A stretch of 64,000 nucleotides of DNA from Lachnospiraceae bacterium YSB2008 (GTDB lineage Bacteria; Bacillota; Clostridia; Lachnospirales; Lachnospiraceae): NCBI GenBank assembly GCA_000687655.1, contig JHWR01000004.1:1-64000 (forward strand), read 5' to 3'. The notes beneath the pieces were generated by a model. The model was not told the DNA's origin and made no database searches. It was given only the letters and a program-made list of their open reading frames with translations. Within the stretch, counting starts at the first letter, position 1, and every line of letters begins with the position of its first letter. The translations under genes and the position numbers were made by a program. Of the stretch, positions 7,008 through 15,822 are shown in pieces.

Positions 7008-10000
7008 ATGGAGAAGAAAGAATTCTTACAAGTTTTCCCTGGGATTAAGATAGATGAACGTTATAAGAAGTACTTCGAGGGTGTTCTGGTTACGAGAGTG
7101 ATCATGAGTAAGGATGAGAAGAAACTCATGATCGATATAGAGTCAGAACACTTGATATCGAAAGAAGTCATATCTTTGGCGGAGAATTCCGTCAGAGAGT
7201 TCGTCTATGGACCGAGGGGACATAGTAAAGTTGTTATAAATGAGAGATACCTGCTGTCCGATCAGTATAATCCGGAAAATCTTATGAAGGTTTATATGGA
7301 CAGCTTTTTATTTGAGCTTAAGAGTCACAGTAAGGTGACTTATAAGCTTTTTTATGCTGCAGAGAAAAAGGTTGAGGGCAATCATATAAGCCTTACTTTC
7401 TCTGATACTATGCTTGCACATAACGCAAAAAGAGATATTGAAAAGTACCTTACCGATGTATATCAGGAGAGGTTTGGAATGACTGTTGAGGTTGAATTTG
7501 AGTTCGTTCCTGTGAAGAAGGAGGAACCTAAAGAGGAATCGGTTGTTTCACCTGTTCCGGATTCAGTGCCTCGCCAGGGTACGATCGTTAACAGGGCAGC
7601 ATCCGAAAATGAAGGTCCATATTATCAGGATGACCGCGATATGGATGAGTATGCCATGGAGATGGCAGCGTATGCAGAAAACATGGCTGCGTATGAAAAT
7701 GCTGCAGCAATTCCAGGGACTGACGCCATACAGAATCCGGGAGTTGATACTATGTCAAACGCGGATTCAAATCCAGTATCAACTGATTCTGAAGCAAAGA
7801 ATGCTCCTTCTGACCAAAAGACAGAGAAGCATGAGGGAAGGAAGTATGCTTCAGGATATAAGAAGAGACCTTCAGATGATCCTGATTGTTTCCTGGGAAG
7901 AAATGTTGAAGGTGATACGGTAGAGATAAAAGATGTAGATGAAAGTGCCAACATAGTCGTAATCCGTGGTCAGCTTATTGAAGCTGAATCGAGAGAACTC
8001 AGATCAGGTAAGTTCCTTATGACGGGAACCATTACGGATTTTACGGACAGCATTTCATTTAAAATATTCATTCAGCCTGACGATATGGATGTTATTGCGG
8101 CTGAAATCAAAAAGGGCAGCTTCTATAAGCTTAAGGGAGCTCCACAGTATGATACATACGCGAGAGAGCTGGTTATCGGTTCTATAAGCGGAATGAAACA
8201 TATTCCTGACTTCAGGGTGAAGAGAGAGGATAATGCTCCAAGGAAGAGAGTGGAGCTCGCTGTTCATACCATGTTCTCGGAAATGGACAGTGTTGCCGAT
8301 GTTGGCAAGGTCATAGGCTGTGCCAAGGCTTTCGGACACAGCGCCATGGCTATAACTGATAATGGCGTTGTACAGGCGTTCCCTGTTGCCAATCATGTTG
8401 TTGAGAAGGATACTTTTAAAGTAATATATGGTCTGGATGCATATCTTGTAAATGATCTGAAGCCTCTCGTTATAGATGGTGAAAAAGGTGGTACTCTCGA
8501 TAAAGAGTTCGTAGTATTCGATATTGAAACAACGGGTCTTTCAACCAGAAACTGCAAGATCATTGAGATAGGTGCAGTCAGGGTTGACGCTGAAGGAAAG
8601 GAACTTGGCAGATTTTCTGAATTTATTAATCCTGAGGAGCCGATTCCGTATGAGATTGAGAAACTTACTTCCATAACAGATGCAATGGTCAAGGATGCAC
8701 CTACCATAGAGGTGATACTTCCTAAGTTTCTCGAGTTTTCAAAGGATGCTATTCTCGTGGCGCATAACGCTACATTTGATACCGGATTCATCAAAGAATT
8801 CTGTAAGAGACTCGGGCTTACTTATGGATTCGCTGCGCTTGATACCATGACTCTGGCGCACGTATATGTACCAGAGCTCGGAAGATACAATCTCGACAGA
8901 CTCTGTAAGCATTTCGGTGTAGTTAATAAACACCACCACCGTGCCTGCGACGATGCGGATGTAACGGCAAAGATTTTCGTTGAACTCCTTAAAATGATAC
9001 ATAATGATGGAATAACTACTATCGAGGGCCTGAATGAGAAGGGACGTACTTCGCCTGACGCGGTACGAAAGGGAAGAGTTCATAACGGAACCATTCTTGT
9101 TAAAAATGAAACAGGAAGAGTCAATCTCTACAGGATTGTCTCAGAAGCGCATATTAAGTATTTTAACAGATATCCGCGTATTCCTATGAGTATTGTGGAT
9201 AAATACAGAGAAGGGCTTCTGGTGGGTTCAGGAAGCTCGTCAGGAGAGATCTATGAGGCTATAGAGGAAGGAAAGCCGGAAGAGGATATAGCAGCACTTG
9301 TTTCCTGGTTTGATTATCTCGAAGTACAGCCACCTTCAAACGATATGCTGAAGATTGAAAATGAAAAGAGCAGCATAAAGTCCAAGGAGGATCTGGAAGA
9401 TATAGTCAAGAAGATCATTGATCTTGGAAAGTCATTCAGTAAGCCTGTAGTTGCTACGGGAAATGTGCACTTTATAGAACCTGAGGATGCCATATACAGA
9501 ACCATAGTCCAGGAAGGCAAGGATATAAAGGGTGCTGACAGACAGCCGCCGCTTTACTTCAGAACGACTGAAGAGATGATGGATGAGTTCAGCTTCCTCG
9601 ACTATGAAACTGCAACTAAGATAGTCATTGATAATTCAAATATGATATCTGACATGATAGAGAAGATATCTCCGGTAAGACCGGATAAATGTCCGCCTAT
9701 AGTTGAGCATTCAGATGAAGATCTGACGAAGCTCTGCTATGACAAGGCACACAGTATTTACGGGCCGGAGCTTCCTGAGCCGGTTGAAAAGAGACTTAAG
9801 AGAGAACTTGATTCAATTATATCAAATGGTTACTCGGGTCTATACATGATATCGCAGAAACTGGTTGCAAAGTCGAATTCTGACGGATATCTTGTAGGAT
9901 CAAGAGGTTCGGTAGGTTCGTCATTTGTAGCTACAATGTCGGGAATAACAGAGGTTAATCCGCTGTCACCGCATTATATATGTCCGGAGTGCCACTTTGT

Positions 10001-11606
10001 AGATTTTGATTCTGAAGAAGTAAAGAGCTACTCGGGTATGTCAGGATGTGATATGCCTGACAGAAAATGTCCGGTCTGCGGTCATGATCTCATCAAAGAA
10101 GGACATGACATTCCATTTGAAACATTCCTTGGCTTTAAGGGCGACAAGGAACCGGATATCGATCTTAATTTCTCGGGCGAATATCAGCCTAATGCACATG
10201 CTTTCATCGGAGAAATGTTTGGTGAGGATCATGCCTTCAGAGCGGGTACTATAGGTACACTTGCTGAGAAGACTGCATATGGCTACGTGCTTAAATACTG
10301 CGAGAAGAGAGGAATCAGTAAGAGGCGTGCTGAGATAACGAGACTTGCTGCGGGTTGTACCGGTGTTAAGAGGACGACAGGACAGCACCCTGGTGGAATC
10401 ATAGTTACACCTTATAACGAGGATATCTACAGCTTCACACCTATTCAGAAGCCTGCAAATGATATGAGTACGGATATTATTACGACTCATTTCGAATTTC
10501 ACAGTATAGATCATAACCTTCTTAAGTTTGATATTCTGGGTCACGACGATCCGACAATGATAAGAAGGCTTGAAGATTTAACAGGTCATAAGGCTACAAC
10601 CATACCTCTTGATGACAAGAAAGTAATGAGTCTTTTCCACGGACCTGAAGCTCTTGGAATTGAAACGAAGGATATAGGTGGTACACCGCTCGGATGTCTC
10701 GGAATACCGGAGTTCGGTACAGACTTCGCTATGCAGATGGTTATCGAGGCAGGACCTGAGAATTTCTCGGATCTTGTCCGCCTGACGGGACTTGCTCACG
10801 GTACTGATGTCTGGCTTGGAAATGCACAGACACTTATTCAGGAAGGTACCTGTAAGCTTTCGTCTGCTATATGCTGCCGTGATGATATCATGGTTTATCT
10901 TATCCATATGGGGCTGGACCCGAGTGAGGCCTTCAACATAATGGAGAAGGTACGTAAAGGTATTGTTGCTAAAGGAAAGATTGATCCGGAAGTTTGGGCA
11001 AAATGGACTCAGGATATGAAGGATCATGGTGTTCCTGACTGGTATATCTGGTCCTGCAGCAAAATAGCGTACATGTTCCCGAAGGCACATGCTGTAGCTT
11101 ACGTTATGATGGCATGGCGTGTTGCTTATTATAAGATTTATTATCCATTGGCATATTACGCTGCATTTTTCAGTATCAGAGCCGATGACTTCTCATACGA
11201 GAAGATGTGCTTCGGTAAGGAAAAGGTTGATATGCATATAAAAGAGCTGATGAATAAGGATAAAAGTGAAAGGTCGGCTAAGGAAGAGGGTCTCTTAAAG
11301 GATCTCAGACTTGTTCAGGAGATGTATGCAAGAGGACTTGAATTCATGCCTATTGATATCTACAGAGCTGATGATACAAGATTCCAGATTATTGACGGCA
11401 AGATAATGCCTTCATTTGCTTCAATCGACGGCATGGGCGAAAAGGCGGCAACACAGCTTAAAGAGGCTGCTGCAAAAGGAGAATTCCTGTCTCGTGATGA
11501 GATTAAGAACCGCGCAAAGATCAGTAAGACGGTACTTGATAAGATGGCCGAGCTGGGAATCCTCGGAGACATGCCTGAAACTGCACAATTGACGTTTGAA
11601 TTCTAG
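7008..11606 (+). CDS. polC: DNA polymerase III alpha subunit, PolC type
   Basis: The main replicative polymerase of low-GC Gram-positives, with built-in proofreading. It has 1532 residues. In order: an N-terminal PolC-specific region; a low-complexity acidic linker (about 175-290, rich in Met, Ala and Asn); an OB fold (about 315-405); a first part of a PHP domain (about 415-500); the DnaQ-like exonuclease from about 504 (FDIETTG, HNATFDTGFI, HRACDDADVT); a second PHP part; a zinc-binding segment with four Cys (CPEC and CPVC, about 991-1027); and the polymerase core with PDIDLNFSG and the later palm motifs. The PHP domain lacks two expected metal ligands (see findings). The ATG follows the ispG stop directly; GGAGAA-type signals are absent, so coupling is likely. 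Confidence 0.97.
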   Translation: MEKKEFLQVFPGIKIDERYKKYFEGVLVTRVIMSKDEKKLMIDIESEHLISKEVISLAENSVREFVYGPRGHSKVVINERYLLSDQYNPENLMKVYMDSFLFELKSHSKVTYKLFYAAEKKVEGNHISLTFSDTMLAHNAKRDIEKYLTDVYQERFGMTVEVEFEFVPVKKEEPKEESVVSPVPDSVPRQGTIVNRAASENEGPYYQDDRDMDEYAMEMAAYAENMAAYENAAAIPGTDAIQNPGVDTMSNADSNPVSTDSEAKNAPSDQKTEKHEGRKYASGYKKRPSDDPDCFLGRNVEGDTVEIKDVDESANIVVIRGQLIEAESRELRSGKFLMTGTITDFTDSISFKIFIQPDDMDVIAAEIKKGSFYKLKGAPQYDTYARELVIGSISGMKHIPDFRVKREDNAPRKRVELAVHTMFSEMDSVADVGKVIGCAKAFGHSAMAITDNGVVQAFPVANHVVEKDTFKVIYGLDAYLVNDLKPLVIDGEKGGTLDKEFVVFDIETTGLSTRNCKIIEIGAVRVDAEGKELGRFSEFINPEEPIPYEIEKLTSITDAMVKDAPTIEVILPKFLEFSKDAILVAHNATFDTGFIKEFCKRLGLTYGFAALDTMTLAHVYVPELGRYNLDRLCKHFGVVNKHHHRACDDADVTAKIFVELLKMIHNDGITTIEGLNEKGRTSPDAVRKGRVHNGTILVKNETGRVNLYRIVSEAHIKYFNRYPRIPMSIVDKYREGLLVGSGSSSGEIYEAIEEGKPEEDIAALVSWFDYLEVQPPSNDMLKIENEKSSIKSKEDLEDIVKKIIDLGKSFSKPVVATGNVHFIEPEDAIYRTIVQEGKDIKGADRQPPLYFRTTEEMMDEFSFLDYETATKIVIDNSNMISDMIEKISPVRPDKCPPIVEHSDEDLTKLCYDKAHSIYGPELPEPVEKRLKRELDSIISNGYSGLYMISQKLVAKSNSDGYLVGSRGSVGSSFVATMSGITEVNPLSPHYICPECHFVDFDSEEVKSYSGMSGCDMPDRKCPVCGHDLIKEGHDIPFETFLGFKGDKEPDIDLNFSGEYQPNAHAFIGEMFGEDHAFRAGTIGTLAEKTAYGYVLKYCEKRGISKRRAEITRLAAGCTGVKRTTGQHPGGIIVTPYNEDIYSFTPIQKPANDMSTDIITTHFEFHSIDHNLLKFDILGHDDPTMIRRLEDLTGHKATTIPLDDKKVMSLFHGPEALGIETKDIGGTPLGCLGIPEFGTDFAMQMVIEAGPENFSDLVRLTGLAHGTDVWLGNAQTLIQEGTCKLSSAICCRDDIMVYLIHMGLDPSEAFNIMEKVRKGIVAKGKIDPEVWAKWTQDMKDHGVPDWYIWSCSKIAYMFPKAHAVAYVMMAWRVAYYKIYYPLAYYAAFFSIRADDFSYEKMCFGKEKVDMHIKELMNKDKSERSAKEEGLLKDLRLVQEMYARGLEFMPIDIYRADDTRFQIIDGKIMPSFASIDGMGEKAATQLKEAAAKGEFLSRDEIKNRAKISKTVLDKMAELGILGDMPETAQLTFEF

Positions 11607-11629
11607 ATATGACTCGCCGCTTGGGGCAC

Positions 11630-11658
11630 TTGCCATTACTATGAAAATGGTGTATTAT
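11630..11658 (+). promoter_or_regulatory. Sigma-A-type promoter for ireB-ruvX
   Basis: TTGCCA and TATTAT separated by exactly 17 bases, in the only sizeable gap after polC and 48 bases before the ireB start. It matches the vegetative consensus at most positions. Confidence 0.6.
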
Positions 11659-11706
11659 ATTACAGATTGTGGGTAGTTTTAAGACATTTGCGGAAGGGTG
11701 TTGGTT

Positions 11707-11958
11707 ATGAGTACTCAGGATATGGATTTAGTAAGAGATAATATTATAGAAGTGCCGGAGGTTCTTGAGAAGGTTTACCAGGCATTATCGGAGAAAGGTT
11801 ATAACCCTGTAAGTCAGGTTGTCGGTTATATCATGAGTGGTGATCCGACATATATAACCAGTCATAAGAATGCCAGAAGTCTTATCATGAAAGTTGAACG
11901 TGATGAGATCATAGAAGTTCTTCTTGAGAATTATATCGAAACGAAGCTTAAGGACTGA
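11707..11958 (+). CDS. ireB: IreB family regulatory phosphoprotein (UPF0297)
   Basis: A small conserved Firmicutes protein of 83 residues. The family core [15 protein letters not shown] and [14 protein letters not shown] is intact. In Enterococcus the homologue IreB is phosphorylated by the PASTA kinase IreK and affects cephalosporin resistance; the same job here is inference. The ATG was chosen because GGAAGGG lies 8 bases upstream; an in-frame GTG at 11698 overlaps that ribosome site. The pairing with ruvX downstream is a standard Firmicutes arrangement. Confidence 0.92.
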   Translation: MSTQDMDLVRDNIIEVPEVLEKVYQALSEKGYNPVSQVVGYIMSGDPTYITSHKNARSLIMKVERDEIIEVLLENYIETKLKD

Positions 11959-11970
11959 TAAGGTGATTCT

Positions 11971-12399
11971 ATGCGTATAATGGGACTTGATTACGGCGCT
12001 AAGACGGTTGGTGTTGCACTTTCTGATGAGAGCCTTCTTATAGCTCAGCCTTATGAGACTATAGAGAGGGAACGCCCTACTAAGCTGCGCCGTACATTTG
12101 CAAGGATAGAAGAAATAATAATCGAAAATGGAGTCACAGAGATAGTTCTGGGATATCCCAAGAATATGAACAATACTGAAGGCGAGAGAGTAAGACTCAC
12201 AGAGGAATTCAAAGAGAATCTGGAGAGGCGTACCGGCCTTCCGGTTCATCTTATGGATGAGAGACTCACTACCATTGCCGCGGACAGAACACTTTCCGAT
12301 ATGGATGTTGCAAAAGAGGACAGAAAGACATACATAGATAAGGTTGCAGCAGCACTTATACTTGAGACTTATCTGGATATGAGACGCAACGCTGAATAA
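11971..12399 (+). CDS. ruvX: Holliday junction resolvase-like RuvX (YqgF)
   Basis: An RNase H-fold protein of 142 residues, linked to Holliday junction resolution and to 16S rRNA 5' processing. [19 protein letters not shown] contains the first catalytic Asp (D7), [16 protein letters not shown]-type sequence marks the core, and DERLTT gives the second acidic site, with a C-terminal Asp region DKVAAALIL. It follows ireB by 12 bases. Confidence 0.94.
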   Translation: MRIMGLDYGAKTVGVALSDESLLIAQPYETIERERPTKLRRTFARIEEIIIENGVTEIVLGYPKNMNNTEGERVRLTEEFKENLERRTGLPVHLMDERLTTIAADRTLSDMDVAKEDRKTYIDKVAAALILETYLDMRRNAE

Positions 12400-12440
12400 T
12401 GTATGCGCTGCAAAATGGAATTGAATAGTATTTGATTGAT

Positions 12441-12477
12441 AGAAAGAAGTATACGGAGCTTTCTGTATACGGGAGGA
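12441..12477 (+). promoter_or_regulatory. Leader of rnj with two mutually exclusive hairpins
   Basis: AGAAAG (12441-12446) can pair with CTTTCT (12459-12464), while GTATAC (12449-12454) can pair with GTATAC (12465-12470). The two stems overlap and cannot form together. The second ends directly at the ribosome site GGGAGGA (12471-12477). A switch in ribosome access is possible, but the stems are short and this may be chance. Confidence 0.25.
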
Positions 12478-12485
12478 CAGATTAA

Positions 12486-14144
12486 ATGAACAGCAGTGAT
12501 GCGGTGAAGATTATTCCTCTGGGCGGACTTGAGCAGATAGGAATGAATATAACCGCAATTGAATATGAGGACAGTATTATAGTTATCGACTGCGGCCTTT
12601 CATTTCCGACAGATGATATGCTCGGAATTGACCTGGTAATTCCTGATATATCATACCTTATCGAGAATCAGGACAGGATCAAGGGACTCGTGATAACTCA
12701 TGGTCATGAAGATCATATAGGTTCAATACCTTACATAGAGAAACAACTGAATATGCCGATATATGCAACTAAGCTTACTATGGGAATCATAGATTATAAG
12801 CTTAAGGAGCATAATCTTATCAATAACGTTAAACGAAAGATAGTGACTTATGGACAGATTATCAATCTTGGATGCTTCAGGGTTGAGTTCATAAGGACCA
12901 ATCACAGTATAGCTGATTCTGCAGCACTCGCTATATATACTCCAAAGGGAGTTATAGTACATACAGGTGATTTCAAGGTTGATTATACACCTGTTAACGG
13001 CGGGGTTATTGACCTGCAGAGATTCGGTGAGCTTGGAAAGAAGGGAGTTCTTGCGCTCCTTGCTGATTCAACCAACGTTGAGAGACCGGGCTTTACACCG
13101 TCTGAAAAGACTATAGGAAAAACCTTTGATCATCTTTTTGATGACAACAGAGACAGAAGAATTATCATCGCTACATTTGCATCCAACGTTGACCGCGTGC
13201 AGCAGATCATAAATTCTGCATATAAGTATGGCAGAAAGGTTGCCGTGGATGGCAGGAGCATGGTGAATATACTTGGTATTGCTTCTGAACTTGGATACAT
13301 CAAGATTCCTGACAATACTCTGATAGAGATGGAGCAGGTAAATGAATATCCGGGTGAAAAGGAAGTTATCATTACTACCGGAAGCCAGGGCGAGAATATG
13401 GCAGTTCTTTCCAGAATAGCCGCAAATATTCACAACAAGGTTTCAATTGTTCCGGGAGATCTGGTAATACTTTCATCCAGCCCTATTCCTGGAAATGAAA
13501 AGGCTGTTAACAGGGTTATAAATGAATTGGAAATGAAAGGCGCAAAGGTCATTTACCATGATACTCATGTATCAGGTCATGCCTGCCAGGAAGAGCTGAA
13601 GCTCATGTATGCGCTTACCAAGCCTAAGTATGCAGTTCCTGTACACGGTGAGTACAAGCATCTTAAGAGACATGCTGAGCTTGCCAGAGAGATGGGTATT
13701 CCAAAGGAAAATGTTAAGATACTTTCAACAGGTGATGTGCTTTCACTTGCAGAGGATATCTTTGAGGTAACCAACAAGGTGCCTTCGGGAGAAGTTCTTG
13801 TAGACGGACTTGGTGTAGGTGATGTTGGAAATATAGTACTGCGTGACAGACAGCAGTTGTCACAGAATGGTCTTATCATAGTTGCGGTTACTCTTGAAAA
13901 AGCAACCGGTGAGATACTTGCCGGACCGGATATTGTATCCCGTGGATTTGTTTATGTAAGAGAATCAGAAATGCTTATAGAGGACTGCAGAGTGGTTGCT
14001 GAAGAGGCACTCTCTGATGCAATAAGAAGATATTCATGTGACTGGGGAAGAATAAAAGGAAGCCTTAAGGATTCGCTTGGTGAATTCCTCTGGAAGAGGA
14101 CAAAACGAAGCCCTATGATACTTCCGATTATCTCAGAGGTTTAG
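12486..14144 (+). CDS. rnj: Ribonuclease J
   Basis: A metallo-beta-lactamase/beta-CASP RNase with 5'-exonuclease and endonuclease activity, central to mRNA decay and rRNA maturation in Firmicutes. It has 552 residues, the normal length. The zinc motif H72-G-H74-E-D76-H77 is intact; HTGDFK and the later HVSGHACQEE and PVHGEYKH motifs of the catalytic core are present, followed by the C-terminal dimer-forming domain. It has a strong ribosome site (GGGAGGA). The next start is one base after its stop. Confidence 0.96.
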   Translation: MNSSDAVKIIPLGGLEQIGMNITAIEYEDSIIVIDCGLSFPTDDMLGIDLVIPDISYLIENQDRIKGLVITHGHEDHIGSIPYIEKQLNMPIYATKLTMGIIDYKLKEHNLINNVKRKIVTYGQIINLGCFRVEFIRTNHSIADSAALAIYTPKGVIVHTGDFKVDYTPVNGGVIDLQRFGELGKKGVLALLADSTNVERPGFTPSEKTIGKTFDHLFDDNRDRRIIIATFASNVDRVQQIINSAYKYGRKVAVDGRSMVNILGIASELGYIKIPDNTLIEMEQVNEYPGEKEVIITTGSQGENMAVLSRIAANIHNKVSIVPGDLVILSSSPIPGNEKAVNRVINELEMKGAKVIYHDTHVSGHACQEELKLMYALTKPKYAVPVHGEYKHLKRHAELAREMGIPKENVKILSTGDVLSLAEDIFEVTNKVPSGEVLVDGLGVGDVGNIVLRDRQQLSQNGLIIVAVTLEKATGEILAGPDIVSRGFVYVRESEMLIEDCRVVAEEALSDAIRRYSCDWGRIKGSLKDSLGEFLWKRTKRSPMILPIISEV

Positions 14145-14145
14145 T

Positions 14146-14487
14146 ATGAGTGATATCATTGCTGAATGCAGAAAACTGAATCAGATGCTGAAAGAATCCG
14201 AAGAGTACAGAAAGTATGTTCAGGCAAGAAAGAATCTTCGTGCCAATAAGGATTTATACAAAAGTCTCAAGGAACTTAAAAGACTGAATGCAGACATTCA
14301 CAATTATGGCGGTGAGAACAGATTCGACGAGCTGACAAAAATGATGAATGATTATGATGATCTGCTGCATAATGCTGTAGTCAGTGATTTTTTACGTGCG
14401 GAAAGCAGACTATCAGGACTTGTTCGTGAGATGTATTCTGAGACAGCAAAAGACATATACTTCGATCTCGTAAGTGAGGATGATTAA
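14146..14487 (+). CDS. YlbF/YmcA family protein
   Basis: A 113-residue, mostly helical and highly charged protein of the Com_YlbF family. In Bacillus subtilis, YlbF, YmcA and YaaT form a complex that works with RNase Y in mRNA processing and influences competence and biofilm. The placement directly behind rnj (one-base gap) fits a role in RNA turnover. The assignment is from overall composition and the pattern CRKLNQMLKESEEYRKY near the N terminus; no catalytic residues are expected. Confidence 0.75.
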   Translation: MSDIIAECRKLNQMLKESEEYRKYVQARKNLRANKDLYKSLKELKRLNADIHNYGGENRFDELTKMMNDYDDLLHNAVVSDFLRAESRLSGLVREMYSETAKDIYFDLVSEDD

Positions 14488-14492
14488 GGAAA

Positions 14493-15068
14493 ATGAAAAG
14501 AAGAAGATTAAGAACAAGAAAAAAACCAAAGTTTGACGGATATAAAATAGCTGAAAGAGGCATAGGCGGATTCATATATTATGCCGTTGAGCTCCTTGTG
14601 GATGTAGCTATAATATTCATACTTGTCAAAGGGTTCTCAGTTTCATTTAAATTCTCATATGATGTATTTGGAGATAAAGCAAAGAACCCTACATCGAAAG
14701 ATTCTGTAGTTGTAGAAATTCCAAGGGATTCCTCGGCTACTGAAATATCTGAGATTGTATATGATGCAGGTGTTATAGATAACAAATACGTCATGATGGC
14801 AAAGATGAAGATAGGTGGCTATGGCAAGAATGTTAAGCCGGGTAAATACGGTATGAGTCCTGCCATGAAATACGGAGATATAATCAACCTTATCTGCGGT
14901 GTTAACGAAGAAGAGGAAGAGGACACCGGCGATGCAAATGACAAGATCAAGGTTGATACCGGAACGGATGTTTATGATACCGGAGAAACAGGTGATGAAT
15001 CCGGAGGCGAGGACGTTCCGGACGATGGAGAAACCACAGATGACGGTGGCGAGGATGCCGGCGAATAA
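14493..15068 (+). CDS. Membrane-anchored MltG-like stub without the catalytic domain
   Basis: 191 residues: a basic cytoplasmic start (KRRRLRTRKKP), one membrane segment at about 28-50, then an extracytoplasmic part with IPRDSSATEISEIVYDAGVI and KPGKYGMSPAMKYGDIINLI. That part looks like the LysM-like subdomain found at the front of the lytic transglycosylase MltG/YceG. The catalytic YceG domain with its Glu is absent. Instead the protein ends in about 55 residues dominated by Asp, Glu, Gly and Thr. A role in cell-wall elongation, or as an MltG regulator, is inference. Other possibility: an unrelated one-TM surface protein. It overlaps nothing and has an AAGGA ribosome site. Confidence 0.6.
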   Translation: MKRRRLRTRKKPKFDGYKIAERGIGGFIYYAVELLVDVAIIFILVKGFSVSFKFSYDVFGDKAKNPTSKDSVVVEIPRDSSATEISEIVYDAGVIDNKYVMMAKMKIGGYGKNVKPGKYGMSPAMKYGDIINLICGVNEEEEEDTGDANDKIKVDTGTDVYDTGETGDESGGEDVPDDGETTDDGGEDAGE

Positions 15069-15096
15069 TTGATGATAATTATAAAGGATTGAATTA

Positions 15097-15771
15097 TTGG
15101 AATACGATAGAATACGTACATTTATAAATTCCTTCAATGCTGATGATACAGGGCTTCTGGGCGAGATTCACTCGGAAGCTCTTAGTGCTTCAGTGCCGAT
15201 AATCAGAGATGAAACTAGGGAGTTTATGAAGACTCTCATCGCTATGAAACGTCCGGAGAAGATTTTGGAAATTGGTACGGCGGTTGGGTATTCTGCCATA
15301 GTTATGGCGGAAGCAATGAAGGAATATGCAGCTTCCTCTGAAAAAGATGGCTCAGATGAAGCGGTTAACATAATATCCATTGAGATTGATGAGGATACTG
15401 CAGAAGTTGCACGTAAGAATATCGCTGATATGGGACTCACGGACGTGATCAGAGTCCTGACCGGAGATGCTGCTGAGATACTAAAGGATATTGAAGGCAG
15501 CTTTGATATGGTCTTTATAGATGCCGCTAAGGCACAGTATCAGAATTATCTTGATCTTTCAATGCAGTATGTGCATTCGGGAAGTACGATAATATGTGAC
15601 AATATCCTTATGGGTGGAGAAGTCCTTGAATCACATTTTCATGTAGAAAAGAGAGACAGGACTATTCATGACAAAATGAGAAAATTCCTGCGTGATCTAA
15701 AGGATGATGACAGGTTTGTAACCAGCATAGTTGCAGTTGGCGACGGAATGACAGTATCAGTTGTGCGCTGA
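15097..15771 (+). CDS. trmR: O-methyltransferase, TrmR-like (tRNA 5-hydroxyuridine methyltransferase)
   Basis: 224 residues, a class I SAM-dependent methyltransferase of the catechol-O-methyltransferase-like family 3. The SAM motif ILEIGTAVGYSAI, the acidic ISIEIDEDT and the metal/substrate region FDMVFIDAAKAQYQNYL are clear. In B. subtilis the homologue YrrM (TrmR) methylates 5-hydroxyuridine at tRNA position 34 and sits next to U32-family genes; the same neighbour follows here, which supports this choice over a small-molecule methyltransferase. The TTG start is preceded by AAAGGA. Confidence 0.8.
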   Translation: MEYDRIRTFINSFNADDTGLLGEIHSEALSASVPIIRDETREFMKTLIAMKRPEKILEIGTAVGYSAIVMAEAMKEYAASSEKDGSDEAVNIISIEIDEDTAEVARKNIADMGLTDVIRVLTGDAAEILKDIEGSFDMVFIDAAKAQYQNYLDLSMQYVHSGSTIICDNILMGGEVLESHFHVEKRDRTIHDKMRKFLRDLKDDDRFVTSIVAVGDGMTVSVVR

Positions 15772-15822
15772 TCATTTCCTATATGGTTTTTGATAATTGA
15801 TTGTCAGTAATTTTGAAAAAGT

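Noticed and set aside
10041-11090. Two minus-strand frames of about 170 residues inside polC
   Set aside because: Shadows of the polymerase core; their composition is untypical of real proteins here and they lack starts with ribosome sites.
14880-15066. Tandem repeat or CRISPR-like array
   Set aside because: The repetitive look comes from acidic codons (GAT/GAA/GGC) in one reading frame, without regular repeat length or spacers. No CRISPR array was seen in the window.
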